A stretch of DNA of 64,000 nt from Nocardia sp. NBC_01730 (GTDB lineage: Bacteria; Actinomycetota; Actinomycetes; Mycobacteriales; Mycobacteriaceae). The translations under genes and the position numbers were made by a program. Below are positions 44,801 to 56,800 of the stretch, in pieces (the stretch's first letter is position 1; each line of letters begins with the position of its first letter). The DNA lies in assembly GCF_035920445.1 (NCBI RefSeq), contig NZ_CP109162.1, positions 496,001 through 560,000 on the forward strand, written 5' to 3'. The notes beneath the pieces were generated by a model, which ran no database searches, had not been told where the DNA came from, and saw nothing but the letters and a program-made list of their open reading frames with translations.

Positions 44801-47800
44801 ATTCCGGGTGCCGCGCGGAATGGTCGCGCGGGAGGAACAACGGCTGCGGGTGCTGCAGCGGGCTCAGCAGCGTCTGGCCCGGTTGCGGGCGCGGGCCGCC
44901 GGACTCGATGGTGAGTCGCCGGAGTGGGCGGCCGCCGCGGCCGACGTCATGGAAGCGCGTCAGCAGGTTGCCGAGCTGTTCGCTGAGCTGCTGCCCGAAC
45001 AACTGCCGCCAGGGGACCGGCGGACGGCGCAGGTGCACGCGATCATCGACCTGTTGGCGGCCGATGTTCGCGGCGCCGAGGACATCGAGGCCACGCTGTG
45101 CTCCTATGCCGATGGTCTCGAACAGTTGCTGTCCGACTATGGTGTCGCGTCGGGCGGAGCCGGGAAGGGACCTGGGGGCCAGGCGCAGCGGTTGCGGAAG
45201 CTGCTGACAGGTTTTCGTGACCTCCGAAAACGTCTCTCGCCAGCGGAATTCGCCGCTGTCTCGGCCGCGGTCGCGGGCCTGGGAAGTTCCGTTGAACCTG
45301 ATGCTCTGGTTGATGACGGTCCGGTCGAGGGGGAGTCTGCGGCTGAGGCCAAAGCTGAGGAGGTAGCCGATTTCGAGGCGAGGCTGAAGCGGGCAGAGTT
45401 TGCGCTGGACCAGTTGGGGAGGCTGGGCGCCGAACCCACTGACGAAATTGAGGACCGCTCGGCGGACGCTCTCGAGAAAATGCGTCAGCAGGTTGCCTAC
45501 GTGCGCGACTTGCGCGCCAAGCTGGTGCGGGCCCGGGCGGAATTGGCCGACATCACGGCCTTGGGTGACTCTGCGGACGGTGCGACGGTCGAGGGCACCA
45601 CCCCCGTGCAGAGTGCTGCTGCCGCGTCGACGTCGAGAGGTTCCGGGTCGGGCAAGGGCGGTCCGGGGTACACGCTCACTGAACGTCTGGGATCTTCGAT
45701 ACTGCGTGTGCTGCCGGAGATGATGGTGCCGGGTGGGGCACTCGGTCAGGTGCTCGAGAATTGGGGTTTGGGCGGAGTATCCGAATCATTGCGGGCGCTG
45801 GTGGCGGCTGGTTTCGCGGCGCACGGGGGAGATGTCAGGGCGTCGCGCCTATCGAGTGGAGCGGTGACCATCACCGGCTACGCGGCCAAGGACGATGGCA
45901 CTGGTGGTAAGGGTAAGCGTTGGGTGAGTGTCACCGCCGATCCCGATTCCGGGGACGTGCAGGTCAGGTGGCGGGTGCAGGCCGAGGGCGACCCGACCGG
46001 GTGGACCCAGCTGATGTCGGACTGGGGTAATTCCGACGATGTCCGTGAGGGGGCCGCCAACTGGTTCTATGAAGTGGTCGGTGACCCGTCGGATGGGACG
46101 GCGCGCAATGTCACGGCGACGTTGTCCGGGCGGGAGCCGGACCGGGCGTTGACCGTGACCGTGAAGGGAGTTCCTGGGGAGAAGACGTTCCCGGAGTCCG
46201 GCGGCGGATCCCGCCCTGCTCCGAAGCCGGACGGCAACCACGTCGATCCTGGTTCCGGCGGTGCGTCGGAACCTGCCGATGGCGCCGGTGCGGAGCAGAC
46301 CGTCGCCGCCGCGCTGTCCGGTGCGCTTGGCGGGTTCGTGGGGCGTTTGCGTGCGGAGCTCGCGGCTTTCGCGGATGATCTTGGGCGGTTGTCGCTTGGT
46401 GAGTTGTTGGTGGTGGCGCGTGGGGTGGTGGCGCGTCCGGAATTGTCGGAGGTCGAGTGGGGTCCGGTGGCGGGGGTGCTGGCCGATTATGACGCTGCTG
46501 TCGCGGCGGCCGCGCGGGCGGTTCGGCAGCGGTTGGGTGGTGTGCCGGTGGGGGATTGGGCGGTGGTGCTCGCGGATCGGGTTGTGGTTGTCGCTCCAGA
46601 GGGAGTGGACGACCCGGTGGTGGACATGCGGGCGCGGCAGGCGCTCGAACTGCACGGGGAGCTGCCGGTCGAGCGTTTGCAGGTCGCCGGTTTCGACGCG
46701 CTCGGCCGGACGATCGTGCAGCAGTGGGTCGATGGTGGGTGGGTGCCGGTCGCGGATGCTCAGGCGGCTGGTCCGGCGGCGCCGGTCACGGTTGGGGAAT
46801 CGCTGCGGCAGCGGCAGGAGCAGTTGCAGAAGGTGGCGGAAGCTCTTGCGTCGCATCATCTTCGAGTGACGCCCGGCCCGCATGCGGCGGCGGCCGTGGC
46901 TGATGTGGTGGCTATGTTCGACGCTGCCCGCACGGTGGATGATTGCGACGAGCACCTGGCCGGTATCGGTGGGCAGATCGAGCGCTTGGAGCAGGCTGGG
47001 TCGGAGCCGCCAGGTCTGTCCCCGGAGCAAGAAAGCACTCTGGAAGCCTTGCGCGCCGAGCGGGATGACCTGATCACCCGCCGGGCCAGGGCCCGTATCG
47101 ATTGGTATGCGTGTGCTGGTCGGTTGGGGTTGCAGCCGCCGCGGCCGGGTGCCCACGAGACCGCTCCGATGCCGTATCAGCTGCCAGATCTGCTGTCGGC
47201 GTTGGACAACCGGATCACTGCCGCTGAGCGGGACGTTGCCCGACTGGCGGACGAACTCGCTGTGCTCGGCGACCTGATCGATCAGCTGCATCTCGGCCGT
47301 GATGATGTGGATGAGCAGCGGGCTCGTAATGCGGCGCGTCGCGCCGAACGGCGGCGGTTGGTTTCCGCGCTGGAGGCCCGGCAGGCGGATCTGGATGGGT
47401 TGCGGGCTGAGCGTGCTGAGTTCGCGGAGATGCTCGGTCAGCCCGACACCATGACGCCGGATCGGTTGGGGGAGACCACGCAACGGTTCCTGGGCCGGTG
47501 GTCGGGCGTCGAGGCGGTGGCGACGGTCGCGGCTCGTGCCGAACAGGCCAGACATGATCGGATGCAGATCGTCAACCCGTTGGTTGATGTGCTCGATGGG
47601 TTGGTGGATGATCCGGATCGGTTGACTACCGACCAGTTGCTGGCGGCGGCGCGTGAGGTATTGGCACGGGAAGACCTCTCGGACGACCAGTGGTGGCCGG
47701 TGGAAAACATCGTGGCCGAATACGACGCTCCGGTCGGTGGCGATCCGATCGGCTCGTTCAACCCGGACCGCATCATGCACGAGAACGCTCCGATGCCACA

Positions 47801-50800
47801 GCCAGGATCGACTCAGGGCGAGGTCGACGATGCTGAGGCTGCGGAGCTGACCAGGCGGCGCGTCATGGAACGAGACGCCGCCTCGGATCTGCCGGATCCC
47901 GACAGCCCTGTCGCGGACGCCGCCCCGAGGGATGCCGCTGTCGGGCTGCCCGATGAGCAACGCGAGCTGTCGGATGGGGGTCTGACTCGGCGTGAGGTGT
48001 TGACTCTGGTCGGCCGGGTTGCGGCTGGGACTGGGTTGGAGGTGGGGGGTGATAGTGCCGCTGGATCGGATTGGTTGCGCGCGACTTTCGGTGATGAGGT
48101 CGCCGAGTTGGTGGGCTATTCGGAGCTGTTGTGCGGGCGGATCAATGAGCTGTTGCTCGAGGAACCTCCGTGGACGATCGGGTTCGGGGATCGTTTTGTG
48201 GTGGATCACGATGCCCGGGTGATTTCGATCGACGAGGGTGCTCGGTCGGATCCGGCGCAGGTTGTGTATCTGCTCGCGATCGCGGTCGCGGAGGCCGGTG
48301 GGTATCCGCTGCGGTATTCGGCTTTTGTGCCGGATCCGGCGGGGATGCCTCGTGAGGATTTTGTGGAGGCGTATCTGCTGGCGCGGTTCTCGCAGTATGC
48401 GGATTATCTGCTGGTGGCTGCGGCGGTTCGGTGGGAGATCCTGGAGGGTACTCGTGCCGCGGATGGGCCGGTGGATATTTTCGATTTCGAGCCGGTTGAT
48501 TTCGGTGTTGTGTCGGATAAGCATCCTGAGGGGGATGCTCTTGATCAGTTGATGATCGGGATCTGGGATCCACAGATTGCGCGCGAATGGGTTGCGCGGG
48601 AGTTGATGGAGGATCCCGACGCGCCTTATTACGATTTGTGGCTGGAAGAGGCTGAGTCGCAGTGGGATTTGGCTAATGGTGGTGGGCGTTCCGGTGGTAA
48701 TAGTGTGCCGGTCGTTGCGGATCCGGGGGCTGGTGATGCGGTTGCGGGGCCGGCTGTGGTTGGTGTCGGCGCGGCGGGGTTCAGTGGTTCCGGCGGCGCG
48801 GGGCGCGCGAACGGGTTGGTCGAAACGGTTCGGGCGGCGGCGGAGGGACCGCAGCAGAATCTGGCGGCCGAAGATGCCGGTGGGCCGAACCCATCGGATG
48901 GTACCGCCGCTTACACCTCTTCCGGACCAGGCGGGATGCCCGCCGTCGACGGTGTCGACGCGGAGCCTACTGCGCAACAGGGGAATAGGCGAAAAGCCGG
49001 TTCCTGGGGGATAGGTGGTCTTTGGCGGAAGATCCTGACCACGGCCGCGCACGCGTTCCTGCCGACGGCTACAGCATCCGCCGCCACACCCGGTACATCA
49101 TCACCGTCGTGGAGCATTGACCCTGATGAGGCGACCACCGTCGATGAGGTTGTATCGGCGTTGCGGAAACGGAACCAAGATGCCGAGGTCGTATCGGCAT
49201 TGGCGAACCTGGCGGGAACCGCACTCGATCCGGAGCGCGGGTTGGTGCGGGTGCGGATCGGCACGACCGAATCCGGTGAGTTGGCTGTCGAGATGCACGA
49301 CGACAAGGGCGTGCTGCTCACAGTGACGGTGTCGGGCACCGAGTTGATCGCGATATGGCGAGTGCTGCCGGGGAATTGGCCCGGGTTCGGTATCGCGCTG
49401 GCGCAAACGGCGAGGTTCGACGCTGTTCGTGTCGGCGAACACTCGCTGCAGCAGGTCGTGGCGGCCCTGGGTGGTTACGTCGACCCCCGTGGCCTGACGG
49501 TGCGGATGACGGTGCCGCGGGGTGCGCAAAATACGCAATCTCCGGCAGTGGTGTGGTGGGTCGGCGATCTGCCGCCCGGCAGGCTGCCCGGGGATGCCGA
49601 TGGTGACGAGGGGGCATCCACTCGGGATCATCCGCCAGTGCGGCAGGCACACGTCGCCGCGACGATGCAGCAGATGGTGCGCATTTCGGAAGAGCGGGGC
49701 TGGGACCAGTACGCCGACGAGTCCGGCATCGGTACGTCCCGGAACCCTGAAGCGGCACAACCCTTGACAACCCGCCTGCGGGAAGCACTCGTGGGCTTGC
49801 GGGATGATCCCGAGGGGATGCCCCTGGTGTGGGAAGCGATCGGGACCCGCGCGGACGATCCAACGCGGATTCCCGTGCGCAGAGCACTTCAGGCTCTCCT
49901 CGCTTATCCTGAGCGGCTTTCCCTCGATGACCTGGTCGTCCTCGCACGCGAGGTGATGTCGTGGCCGCAGCTGTCGGGCGGCAAGTGGGCGGCGGTGGCC
50001 GAGGTACTGGTCGATTACGATGCCAAGGTCGCGGAGGCGGTGTCGGCGCACCTGCAACGGTCGGGTGGTGTGCCGGTTGGTGATTGGGCCACGGTGCTCG
50101 ATGACCGGGTTGTGGTGCTCACCCCGGCGGGTGTGGACGACCCGGTACTGGATCCGCGGGTGCTGAGTGCGATTGAGGCGCATCTTCCGGTCGAGCGCTT
50201 GCGGGTTCGGCTCGATGCGTACGAACAGCCGGTGGTCGAGCAGTGGATCCGCGGTGGTTCTCAGCAACCCCTTACCAGCAGCCTGCGGGAAGTGCCGGCG
50301 ACGGCCGGTTCGGCGGCGCCGATCACCGTGGGGGAGTCGCTGCGACTGCGGCAGCGAAACCTGCAGGTGGTAGCGGAAGCTCTTGCCGTGCAACATCTTC
50401 GGGTCACATCCGGCCCGAAAGCGGCGGCGGTGGCCGACGTGGCGGGGATGTTCGACGCGGCCCGCGCGGTCGATGCTGCGGACGCGCAACTTACCGATAT
50501 CACGTCGCGCATCCGGCTCTTGGAGCAGACGGCCGAGACCTCGGGCTTGTCGCCCGGGCAGCAAGCCACTCTCGCGGAGTTGCGCGCGGAGCGGGACGAA
50601 CTCCTCACCCGCCGCGGGAGAGCCCGCATCGACTGGTACGCGCACGCCGACCGTTTGCAGTTGGATCCGCCGCGGCTGGGTGCGCACGAGACCGCCCCGA
50701 TGCCTTACCAACTCCCGCAACTGCTGGCCGCGCTCGACGATCAGCTCATCGCGGCCGATGACGATATCGATGAGCTGACCACCGAAGTCGAGGAACTCGA

Positions 50801-53800
50801 CTATCAGTTGCGTGGCGATCCGCCCATCCATCAGCTGAACCTCAGCGGCGATGTAGACAAGCAGCGGGCCGCCAACGCGGCCGATCAAGCCGAGCGGCGG
50901 CGGCTGGCCGAAAGGCGCGTAGCTGCAGGGGAAGAACTCGCGTCCCGGTTGGCCGATCGGGACAGGTTGCGTGGTGAGCGTGCCGACTTCGCGGAGATGC
51001 TCGGTCAGCCCGCCACCATGACTCCGGACCGGTTGGGGGAGACCGCACAACGTTTCCTGAGCCGGTGGGCGCCGCTGGAAGTGCTCGCGGCAGTCGCGGC
51101 CCGCGCTGAAGAAGCCGGTGCGGCCCGGAATGAGATCCTCGCGCCGCTGGTCGATGCGCTCGCCCGGCTGGCGGATACGTCGGATGATCCTGACGAGCTG
51201 TTGGCTGCGGCACGGAAGGTCATGACACGTCCGGGGCTGCCGGAAGATCAGTGGGGTCCGGTAGCGCAGGTGCTGGCCGATTACGACGAGCCGGTTGTGG
51301 GGAACGCCGACGCCACGGGCGGGCTCTCCACGGACGGCGCGGCGACCGACACCTCCGTGAACGCGGCAACCGAACCGGGGCGCGAAGACGCGGTCGCCGC
51401 CGAGATCGCCCGCAGCGAGCGGGATTTCGAGGAGCTGTTCGGACTGGTGGCCTACGTTTTGGGCGCGCCCACGTCACCGGAACACGACAGTCCGCAAGCC
51501 CGGCTGCTCGGGCTCGTCAATGCTCTCACCGCGAGCGGCGACCCGGACGATGTTTTCACCGCTTCCGACGAGCACGGCCGCCGGGTGTTCATCGACAACC
51601 CGTTGAGCCCAACCGCTGTCGACGAGTACCGGAGCATCCTCTTGCCGCTGCAATCACGCTTCGAACAGCGCGGTCGCGGCGCGTGGTTCGAAGCGATGAT
51701 GGCCCGCCTCGACGAGATCGAGGCCCATGCCATCGGCGACAGGGACTGGATCCCCCCGGCACCCGATGCGGGTTGGGCGCCCTCGTCCGATTCCCCCAGC
51801 CGCGCCCGCTCGCCGTGGAAGCTGCGGCTGAAACGCCGCACCGCACTGAGGGTGGCGTCGGGGGTCATTCCCGCCTCTTACCTGCTCAGCGTTTCCCGCG
51901 ACAGTTCCTACGGCTCCTTCGCTCTCGGTGAGGACGTGCTGGAGCTGGCAAAGATGTCGCCGGATCTGTGGGATCGGTTGCAGCGGGCGCTGGGCGTGGG
52001 CTATGAGATCGAGTACGGCGATCTGCCGGAGGGCGTGGATGGCAGGTGCTGGACGAAACGGGACGACATCCATCTCCACCACAAGCTGCGCGCGCTGAAT
52101 GGACGTTCGGTGGGTGTGCTGGCCCATGAACTCGGCCATGCCACCGGCATGCAGATCGACACTACCGCCGATCCGCCGCGCCCCGGAGAATCCTTCCGTG
52201 ACTGGATCGAACGCCAGGTGCGCAAGAAGTTCACCAACGAGGCCGAGGCGAACCTGGTGCGCGCCCAGGCCCGCCACGAGATCCTCGTCAGCGCCGGAAT
52301 CGACATCGAGGCCTACCAGGTCCATGACCGTGACGGCGTCCGCCTCGGGGTGCGCCGCGCGTTCGAGAACGAGACGTACGCCCGTGTCGTTCGTGGGGAG
52401 ATCACCTGGGAACAGGCCCGCGAACAAGTCACCGACCACCTGATGCAGGACTTCGACCAGGCCTACGAGGACAACTTCGAGGGTCACGGCTATTGGTACC
52501 AGGACTTCGGCGGCTACTACACCGACGAGTGGTACCGGTTGCTCGACATCACGGTGCGGACGGGCCTCGGCCCCGATGTCGACGGATTGGTGCGGAAGTC
52601 GCGCTCGCTGCTCGACGACGTGGCGGAACTGCTGAATACCGGCTGGACGATCCGGTACATCGAACAGCCCAAAGACTCTGTCGGTAAACGCAAGGAGATC
52701 ATCGCCGACGACTCCAAACGCTCTGTCGATGTCGAACGCAAGGAGATCTACGTCGAGGGCGGCCTCGACGACCCGGAGCGGGCCGTGTGGGTGCTGGCCG
52801 CCCGCGTTGCTACGGCCCGCAGCGCAGCCGCGGACGTGACGATGCAGCCGCCGACCGAGGGCATGACCGAGGAGGAGTGGATCGAGCGGGAAATGCGGCG
52901 GCGGCTGGCGCCGAGGGCGGTCGAGCTGTTGTCGTCGGCGCGGGTGTGGTGGGAGATCGACCAGACCGACGGCACCGACATCGGCAGCTACACCCGCGAG
53001 GTTTATCAGACCGACAAGGATTACGGCGAACTCGATGTCATCGGCGAGGTTATGAACGACGACCTCGACTGGGAGGAAGGCGTCGTGCGGGTCCTCGAGG
53101 GCATGGTCGCCGACCGCACCGCGCCGATCCAGAGGCAACTCCGCCAGGCTCTCGAGGACATCTGGCGCTCAAAGTACACCGAGGTCGATCCCATCACCCC
53201 GGATTCCATCGACTCAGGCTTCGCACCGCCCGGGACGGGCTCCGGCGGCAACTACGCGCCGATCGCCGCCGCGGCCGCGGCAGCCGCCGGAGCCCGCATG
53301 GGTGGTAACGATGGCGACAGCTCCAATGCCGAGTTGTCCGACGATGTCGAAGAGCCTGTGTCGCCACTGCCGCCGGGGGGCGCGCGGCACGTGGAACTGG
53401 GGCGCAATATCGCCCGCACGGCGGCGGGAACGGATCTCGAGGTGTGGGAGGACCGCGTCGCGGAGTGGACGGGGTCGGGTGCGCGCATCATCACCATGCG
53501 CGGCGCGGGTGGTGTCAACGGTATCGATCCGGCTGACCTGGATTCGATCGTGGCCCGTGTGCGCGAATACATCGACGAGTTGCGCGGGCAGGGTCTTCCG
53601 GTGGTGTTGGTTTATGACGGAGACCCGGATGATCGTGCGGCGCCGGATGTCGGCGCGGTGTTCGGGATGCTGGCGGATGCGTTCCAGAACGATGTGGCGG
53701 TGACATTCGTTGCGGCGCAACGTAAGGGCTGGTACGGCGAGCCGGACGATGGGCCGATTCGCAGTGCCGAGGGCACACCTTATGAGACATACGTTTTCGA

Positions 53801-56800
53801 CGATAATCTGCCAGGTGAGCACGCGAGCCTGACCCAGTCAGCGTCGCTGGTTGGCTATGCGGGGTACGAGCAGTTCTTCGTCGGGCCTGTGGGTCCGATT
53901 GCGACCGAGCAGTTGGTGGACCTGGGGGATAAGGTCGCGCAGCGACCGGCGGGCCTGGGGCCGATCGCGGTGAAGATCATAGTGAGTCGAATCAATCCCG
54001 AGCTCGACGAAGCGTTGGATGACAAGCTGCGAGGGCTGCCCAGCGATGACACGTCGAAACGCGAAAAGGTCGCAGCGCAGATTGATCAGCGGCGACGTCT
54101 CCCGTATGGGGCGTTCTGTGACGAGAACGGGAACGTTGTTCTGGACCTGGTACCGGGCCTCGCGATCGAGGTGGTGGGTCAGCTGGGAGGCAAGCCGGCC
54201 GGGCCAGTCGGCATTGGTGCGGCACACCGCACTGTCGACGCTGAGGCTCAGAGTGCGCCTGCACCGGCCGGTTTCGTCGGATCCCCCGCCGACACCGAGG
54301 CACTCGTTGCCTGGTTCGATGGGCATCCGGAATTCGATGACCGCGAACGCGCACTGGTGCTGCGCTACATCGAGGGCCTCGAGAATCGATGCCCGCAGGT
54401 CGGTCTGGAGGCGTACGACGGTTGGTTGCAACTGCAATTCCTTAACTCGGCCGGCTCGGCGATCACCTACCTGCGGGTATCCGGCGGACCTGAGGACCGC
54501 CAGGTGTCGGTTTCCACGACGGCACACATCCATCAAGGGTCGCTGGACGAGGGTTGGGCGCCATACGTGTGCTCACAGCTTGCCGCGTGCTTCGACCACC
54601 CCGGCGCGAACGGTGCGAAGGACTGGATCGAGGAGAAGGTCCGTGCGTCACAGGACCAGGGCAACCTCGCGATGTACGCCACCCTGAAACTGTCAGGTCG
54701 GCCGCGCGTGCAGCTGGGCAACGGCGTGCAAGACACCCACTTCATGCCCGGTCTGGAGGGCCTGGGCGAGTACCAGCTGTCGGAGGCCGGCCTGCCTCCC
54801 GAGCAAGGCGACAGTCATCTGCGGGACTCGAGCATCACTGACGTTCCACCGGAGGATGGCTCGTCCACAGCTGACGAAGCTCGGGGCGGTGGCAGCGAGC
54901 AAGACACGGCGGTGGTCGAGGCCGGAGCGGAATCGCCTGCTCAGTGTGCGCTTCGGCGCAAGTTGGGTGAGGTGTATGCGAACGAGAGCGCGATGTGGAA
55001 ACGGCTGGGCCGTCCTCGGAGCGAGGTCCCGGCGGTGGATGTCTGGGGCTGGGAGCAGGTGCTGGAGGCGGCACACAAGCTCGTAGCGGGCCCCGAAATC
55101 GACCCCGACGATCGTCGGGAGTTGCGGGAAGCGCTGCAGGCGTGGGAGGAGGAATCGGGGAGCGGGACCGAATCGGGTTCGACCCAGGACGCCGCGGCAC
55201 CAACACCTGAAACGCCCAGTTCTCCGTCGGCTTCGTCGCTCTTCTTGCCGCCGGATTACCCTGCGTACGGGGGCGTGGATGGGGCGTATCAGCCAGGGAA
55301 TGCCGGTGTGCCGAAGCGTGATTCGGTGCCCGCGGATCAGGACGCGGCCACAAGTCGTCCGGGTGGCCCACGGATGGCCGACGAGGAGAACGCAGCTCAG
55401 GCATCAGAGGTGGGCGGCACCGCCCCAGGTTCAGCGGCCACGACGGTCGATGGTCGGCGTTCGCGGATCAAACAGGCTCGTGCCGAGCAGGCATCCAGGG
55501 TCGAAGTCGGACTGAACGGGCTCGTCGTCGATGACGCCGTCACGCCGGCAATGTTCGCCGGGATCGCGGCTTTCCTCGAAGGCGCACGCGACTCCGAGGC
55601 TGTGGCACTGCCCGGGGTGATCTCCGTGGCCGAGTTGGACGACAGTGACCAACTGTACGAGGTGGAGATTCATGGCGACGGAGCCGATCGGTGGTCGGTG
55701 CTCGTGCTCAACCGGCGGATCTTCACCGAAGAAGGCTGGTTGTCGAGCGTGCTGGAGTCGCATTCGTGGGCGGTGGATCTGCCCCACGATGTGACGACCG
55801 TGCTCGGTCACGCGATCGGCGCTGCGGCGTATCTATTGGAGTCCAACGACTTCCGTGGTGAGAGCGATCCTGAAGCATATGCACACAACGAGCTCGATGC
55901 GGGGCTTCGTGAACGCTATTCGACGGAGCAGAAGCGGTACGTCGACGATGTCACCGACTCCAAGTACCAGCAGTGGAAGCAATCCGGCTTTCCCAAAGGC
56001 CGCAATGGTTCCCTGCTGAGCGTTGGGGAAGCGGTCGCTGCGTCAGTCGCGAAACTGCTCAGCGGTCAACAGCCGACCTCGGGACTGGAGGGCGACGAGG
56101 CGGGGACCGGAGAACCGTCGGACCAGACACTGAACGAAGTCGAAGCCGGCCTCGTCGAACGGTTCGCGGCGCACCGCTCCAATACCGCGACGACCACATC
56201 CAGGGATCCCCGAACCGGCCCTGTTCGTGATGAACAGACCGGCCTGTCGGCCTGGATCGCCCGGCCTTACACACTGCGGCGAAACGGTGAGCTGACCCAC
56301 GTCTTGACGGCGTGGGGATTCGACGTGGACACCGCACGAATGCTCCAGGATGTGTTGTCCGGCAGCGGAACCGACTATGTCGATATCCGGTTCCAGGAGA
56401 AGTCCGGGCACCTCCGCATCGAGGCATTCGGCGCGGCTTCGTTGATCATCGATGGCACCGACGGTGAGTTGGCGTTCACGTGGACGCTCGAACGTGACGG
56501 CAAGGGGCGCCCGACCGGCTTCTCTTCTCAGTTGCTCGGCAAGCTGGTAGCCGGTTGGCGCAATGAGGCCGCTGATTTCCAGGGCGCGATGGAGCTGCTC
56601 ACCGACGCTGGGGTCCCCGGCACCCAGTCGAATGTGACAGTGACGGTGTCCGGCCGGGCACCGAACCGGTCGCTGCAACGCGAGCGGTCTGGGGTTGGCG
56701 AGCCGGCCAGGTATGTCGAATCTGTTCCACAGCAGACGGAGTCGGGTCCCGATTCGTCGACGCCGACCACCGACCTCACGGCCGAGCTGCCGGATTCCGA

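Noticed and set aside
45849..49052. A 1,067-codon open frame on the minus strand
   Set aside because: It is antisense to the giant gene and composed mainly of His, Arg and Pro, as expected from the mirror of a high-GC coding frame. No domain or start context was seen.
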